From assembly GCA_041485845.1 (NCBI GenBank), contig JBGPKH010000517.1, forward strand, positions 1-6,620: a stretch of DNA of 6,620 bases. Direction: 5' to 3'. Position numbers and translations under genes: made by a program. The DNA comes from OMOG01 sp041485845 (GTDB lineage: Bacteria; Acidobacteriota; Terriglobia; Bryobacterales; Bryobacteraceae). The notes beneath the pieces are model-generated. The model saw only the letters and a program-made list of their open reading frames with translations. It ran no database searches and had not been told where the DNA came from. Shown here piece after piece: positions 5,257-6,620 of the stretch. The number at the start of each line of letters is the position of its first letter. The first letter of the stretch is position 1.

Positions 5257-6530
5257 GAAGTCTCCTTCGCCGATGCGCGCACGAGGCTCAACAGAATCGC
5301 CGCCAGGATCACCGAGGCCGCGCCCAATACCACGTACACCAGCCACGGCGACCGCTCCGAAAACGGCTTGGGCTCGGGACTGTAGATCGGATTCGCGCGC
5401 TGGGGTCCGGGCTGAAGGCGCAGCGGCGCCGGGGTCAACTCCGCTTGGAGTTGCACTGCCAGATCGTAGCGCGGAGCCATGGCCTTGTAGTTGCCGTAGT
5501 ACACCTTGACCGGTCCGGCGCCGGCCGATTCCGGCCGGAAAATCACCTGCCGGGCGGCGCCCTGGGCGGTCACGTCCACAATCGAGAGCGGGGTGTTCCG
5601 GTCGTCGGTCACGGTCAACTTCACGTGACGCGCGAAACGCTCGGCGAAGTCAATCGCCGGCTGCCGGTCCTTGGTTTCCTCGCGCCTCACCAGTTCCCCG
5701 GATGCCAGCGTGACCGGAGACGCCGGGTCGTCGATGTCTTGCAGTTGGAATGGCCGTGAAAACACCGGATCGCCCGCGGTCACAACGAGGCGCTCGAACG
5801 GAATCCGTCCGCCGAAGTCTACGCGCCACACCGACGCCGGCCTGCCATTCACCCGATCGGCATCGCGCATTGCATTGCCGCGGAACGGCGCCATCTCGCC
5901 CTTGATCCGCACGGACCGCCGGATCTGCACGTTCTTCAGCTCCGGCGCGGAGCGATCCACCTGCGAATCGCGCTCCACCCGAATCCGCAAATAGCGGTAC
6001 CGGCTCACGGGATACACCACGGCCTTCTTCTCCACCGTCCGGCCGCTCGCCGTGAACCGGAACAGAATCGCGCCGGAAGCCAGCGTAGACCACTGGGCGC
6101 CGTCGGCGCTGCCCTGCACCTCCACCAGCCGCCGGAAATTGTCGCCCGCGGTCTCGATCTCCACTTCGTTGTGCTGCTGCGGCTGTTCCCCCAGGTCGTA
6201 CGAAATTTGCGCGCCACCGCCGTCGGCGCCGCGGTTGAATTCGCGCGCGGTAAAGGCGCTGGTGGTGTCAATCCCGCGCCGCACCCGCAGGACGTACGGG
6301 ATCTCCCTTCCGCCGGCGTCGTAGAGGCGCACATCCGAATGATCGGTGCGCGTCGCGTCGAGCATGTCGCGATCCAGCACGAAGTCCGTCAACCCGGTTA
6401 CATTGCGCGGAATCGGGATTTCCTTGTAGTACAGCCACGCGCTCAACGGTTCCGGCGTTCGCGGAACTTGCGCCCAGAGCGCGGTCCACGCGGCCCCGGC
6501 CGCGCACGTCGCCAGCAGAATTCGTCTCAT
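5247..6530 (-). CDS. DUF3999 family membrane-anchored protein
   Basis: This 427-residue protein starts at ATG 6530, which overlaps the upstream stop as ATGA (4 nt). Residues 1-20 (MRRILLATCAAGAAWTALWA) are a Sec signal peptide with a likely cut before Q21. A beta-rich exported region follows, with YKEIPIPRNVTGLTDFVLD at 35-53, LYDAGGREIPYVLRVRRG at 69-86, discoidin-like VEVQGSADGAQW at 136-147, and YRYLRIRVERD at 178-188. Residues about 395-417 (WLVYVVLGAASVILAAILLSLV) form one membrane helix with a short basic cytoplasmic tail. Most of the protein therefore lies outside the cytoplasmic membrane. DUF3999 has no settled function, but its genes are commonly next to DUF2339 genes, as here, which suggests a joint envelope role. 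The length is typical and no catalytic motif is visible. A weak GGAG lies about 10 nt upstream, so coupling to the upstream gene probably drives translation. Confidence 0.88.
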   Translation of the reverse strand: MRRILLATCAAGAAWTALWAQVPRTPEPLSAWLYYKEIPIPRNVTGLTDFVLDRDMLDATRTDHSDVRLYDAGGREIPYVLRVRRGIDTTSAFTAREFNRGADGGGAQISYDLGEQPQQHNEVEIETAGDNFRRLVEVQGSADGAQWSTLASGAILFRFTASGRTVEKKAVVYPVSRYRYLRIRVERDSQVDRSAPELKNVQIRRSVRIKGEMAPFRGNAMRDADRVNGRPASVWRVDFGGRIPFERLVVTAGDPVFSRPFQLQDIDDPASPVTLASGELVRREETKDRQPAIDFAERFARHVKLTVTDDRNTPLSIVDVTAQGAARQVIFRPESAGAGPVKVYYGNYKAMAPRYDLAVQLQAELTPAPLRLQPGPQRANPIYSPEPKPFSERSPWLVYVVLGAASVILAAILLSLVRASAKETSAA

Positions 6531-6620
6531 CTTGCCTGCTCCCGCCGCACACCGCGCTGGTATGCCCCCGCCACTCCCATCAGCACGAGCCCCAGCGCCA
6601 GCAGCGCGACAATGCGATAG
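6527..6620 (-). CDS. C-terminal end of a DUF2339-like membrane protein (5' part beyond window)
   Basis: Only the last 30 residues plus the TGA (6529-6527) are present. They read as a membrane helix, YRIVALLALGLVLMGVAGAYQ, followed by the basic tail RGVRREQAR. This helix followed by YQR is typical of the C-terminus of DUF2339 proteins, which are large multi-spanning membrane proteins usually encoded directly before DUF3999. The stop overlaps the DUF3999 start by four bases. The frame is open to the window edge. Assignment rests on a short segment plus the neighbour, so it is probable rather than certain. Confidence 0.65.
   Translation of the reverse strand, partial: YRIVALLALGLVLMGVAGAYQRGVRREQAR

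Noticed and set aside
4543..5346. A 267-codon minus-strand open frame spanning the 4890-5246 gap
   Set aside because: It overlaps the ATPase Walker A region and the DUF3999 end in a different frame. Its sequence is arginine-rich and low-information, so the gap is better read as non-coding.
1..6620. CRISPR array, tRNA, rRNA, insertion sequence or integrase
   Set aside because: No regularly spaced repeats, cloverleaf, ribosomal RNA segment or transposase/integrase motif was found on either strand by reading.

Overview
The window looks like a stretch of chromosome from a GC-rich soil-type bacterium. The best guess is an Acidobacteriota member of the Bryobacterales / Candidatus Solibacter type, judged only from protein flavour (exported amidohydrolase, Tat-exported DUF362 protein, DUF2339/DUF3999 pair) and from short GGGACAG-type palindromes between genes. 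This is inference, not a taxonomic proof. Every supported gene lies on the minus strand, so transcription runs from high to low coordinates.

Layout in the direction of transcription. (1) 6620-5247: the last 30 residues of a multi-spanning membrane protein resembling the DUF2339 C-terminus, overlapping by 4 nt (ATGA) a complete DUF3999 protein with a signal peptide and one C-terminal membrane anchor. (2) 5246-4890: a 357-nt non-coding gap with two copies of a short imperfect palindrome and a GC hairpin over the DUF3999 stop codon. (3) 4889-3094: an ABC/SMC-like AAA ATPase coupled by a 4-nt GTGA overlap to a DUF4276 (TOPRIM-like) protein. This two-gene module has the architecture of OLD/PARIS-like anti-phage systems and is visibly less GC-rich than its flanks. 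(4) 3060-1: a Tat-exported DUF362 protein, coupled by a 1-nt TGATG overlap to a 308-residue protein of unknown function with weak glycoside-hydrolase-like character. A short palindromic spacer follows, then a secreted amidohydrolase/deacetylase of the Atu3266/EF_0837 type that runs off the left edge.

How the genes may work together. The outer blocks look like housekeeping or exported catabolic functions. The ATPase-DUF4276 pair looks like an accessory cassette inserted between them. The ATPase would act as sensor or regulator and the TOPRIM-like partner as effector, as in related two-gene systems, but nothing in the sequence proves defence activity. It is the most interesting part of the window. 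The left-edge gene has no in-window stop and its reading frame was assembled directly from the sequence.
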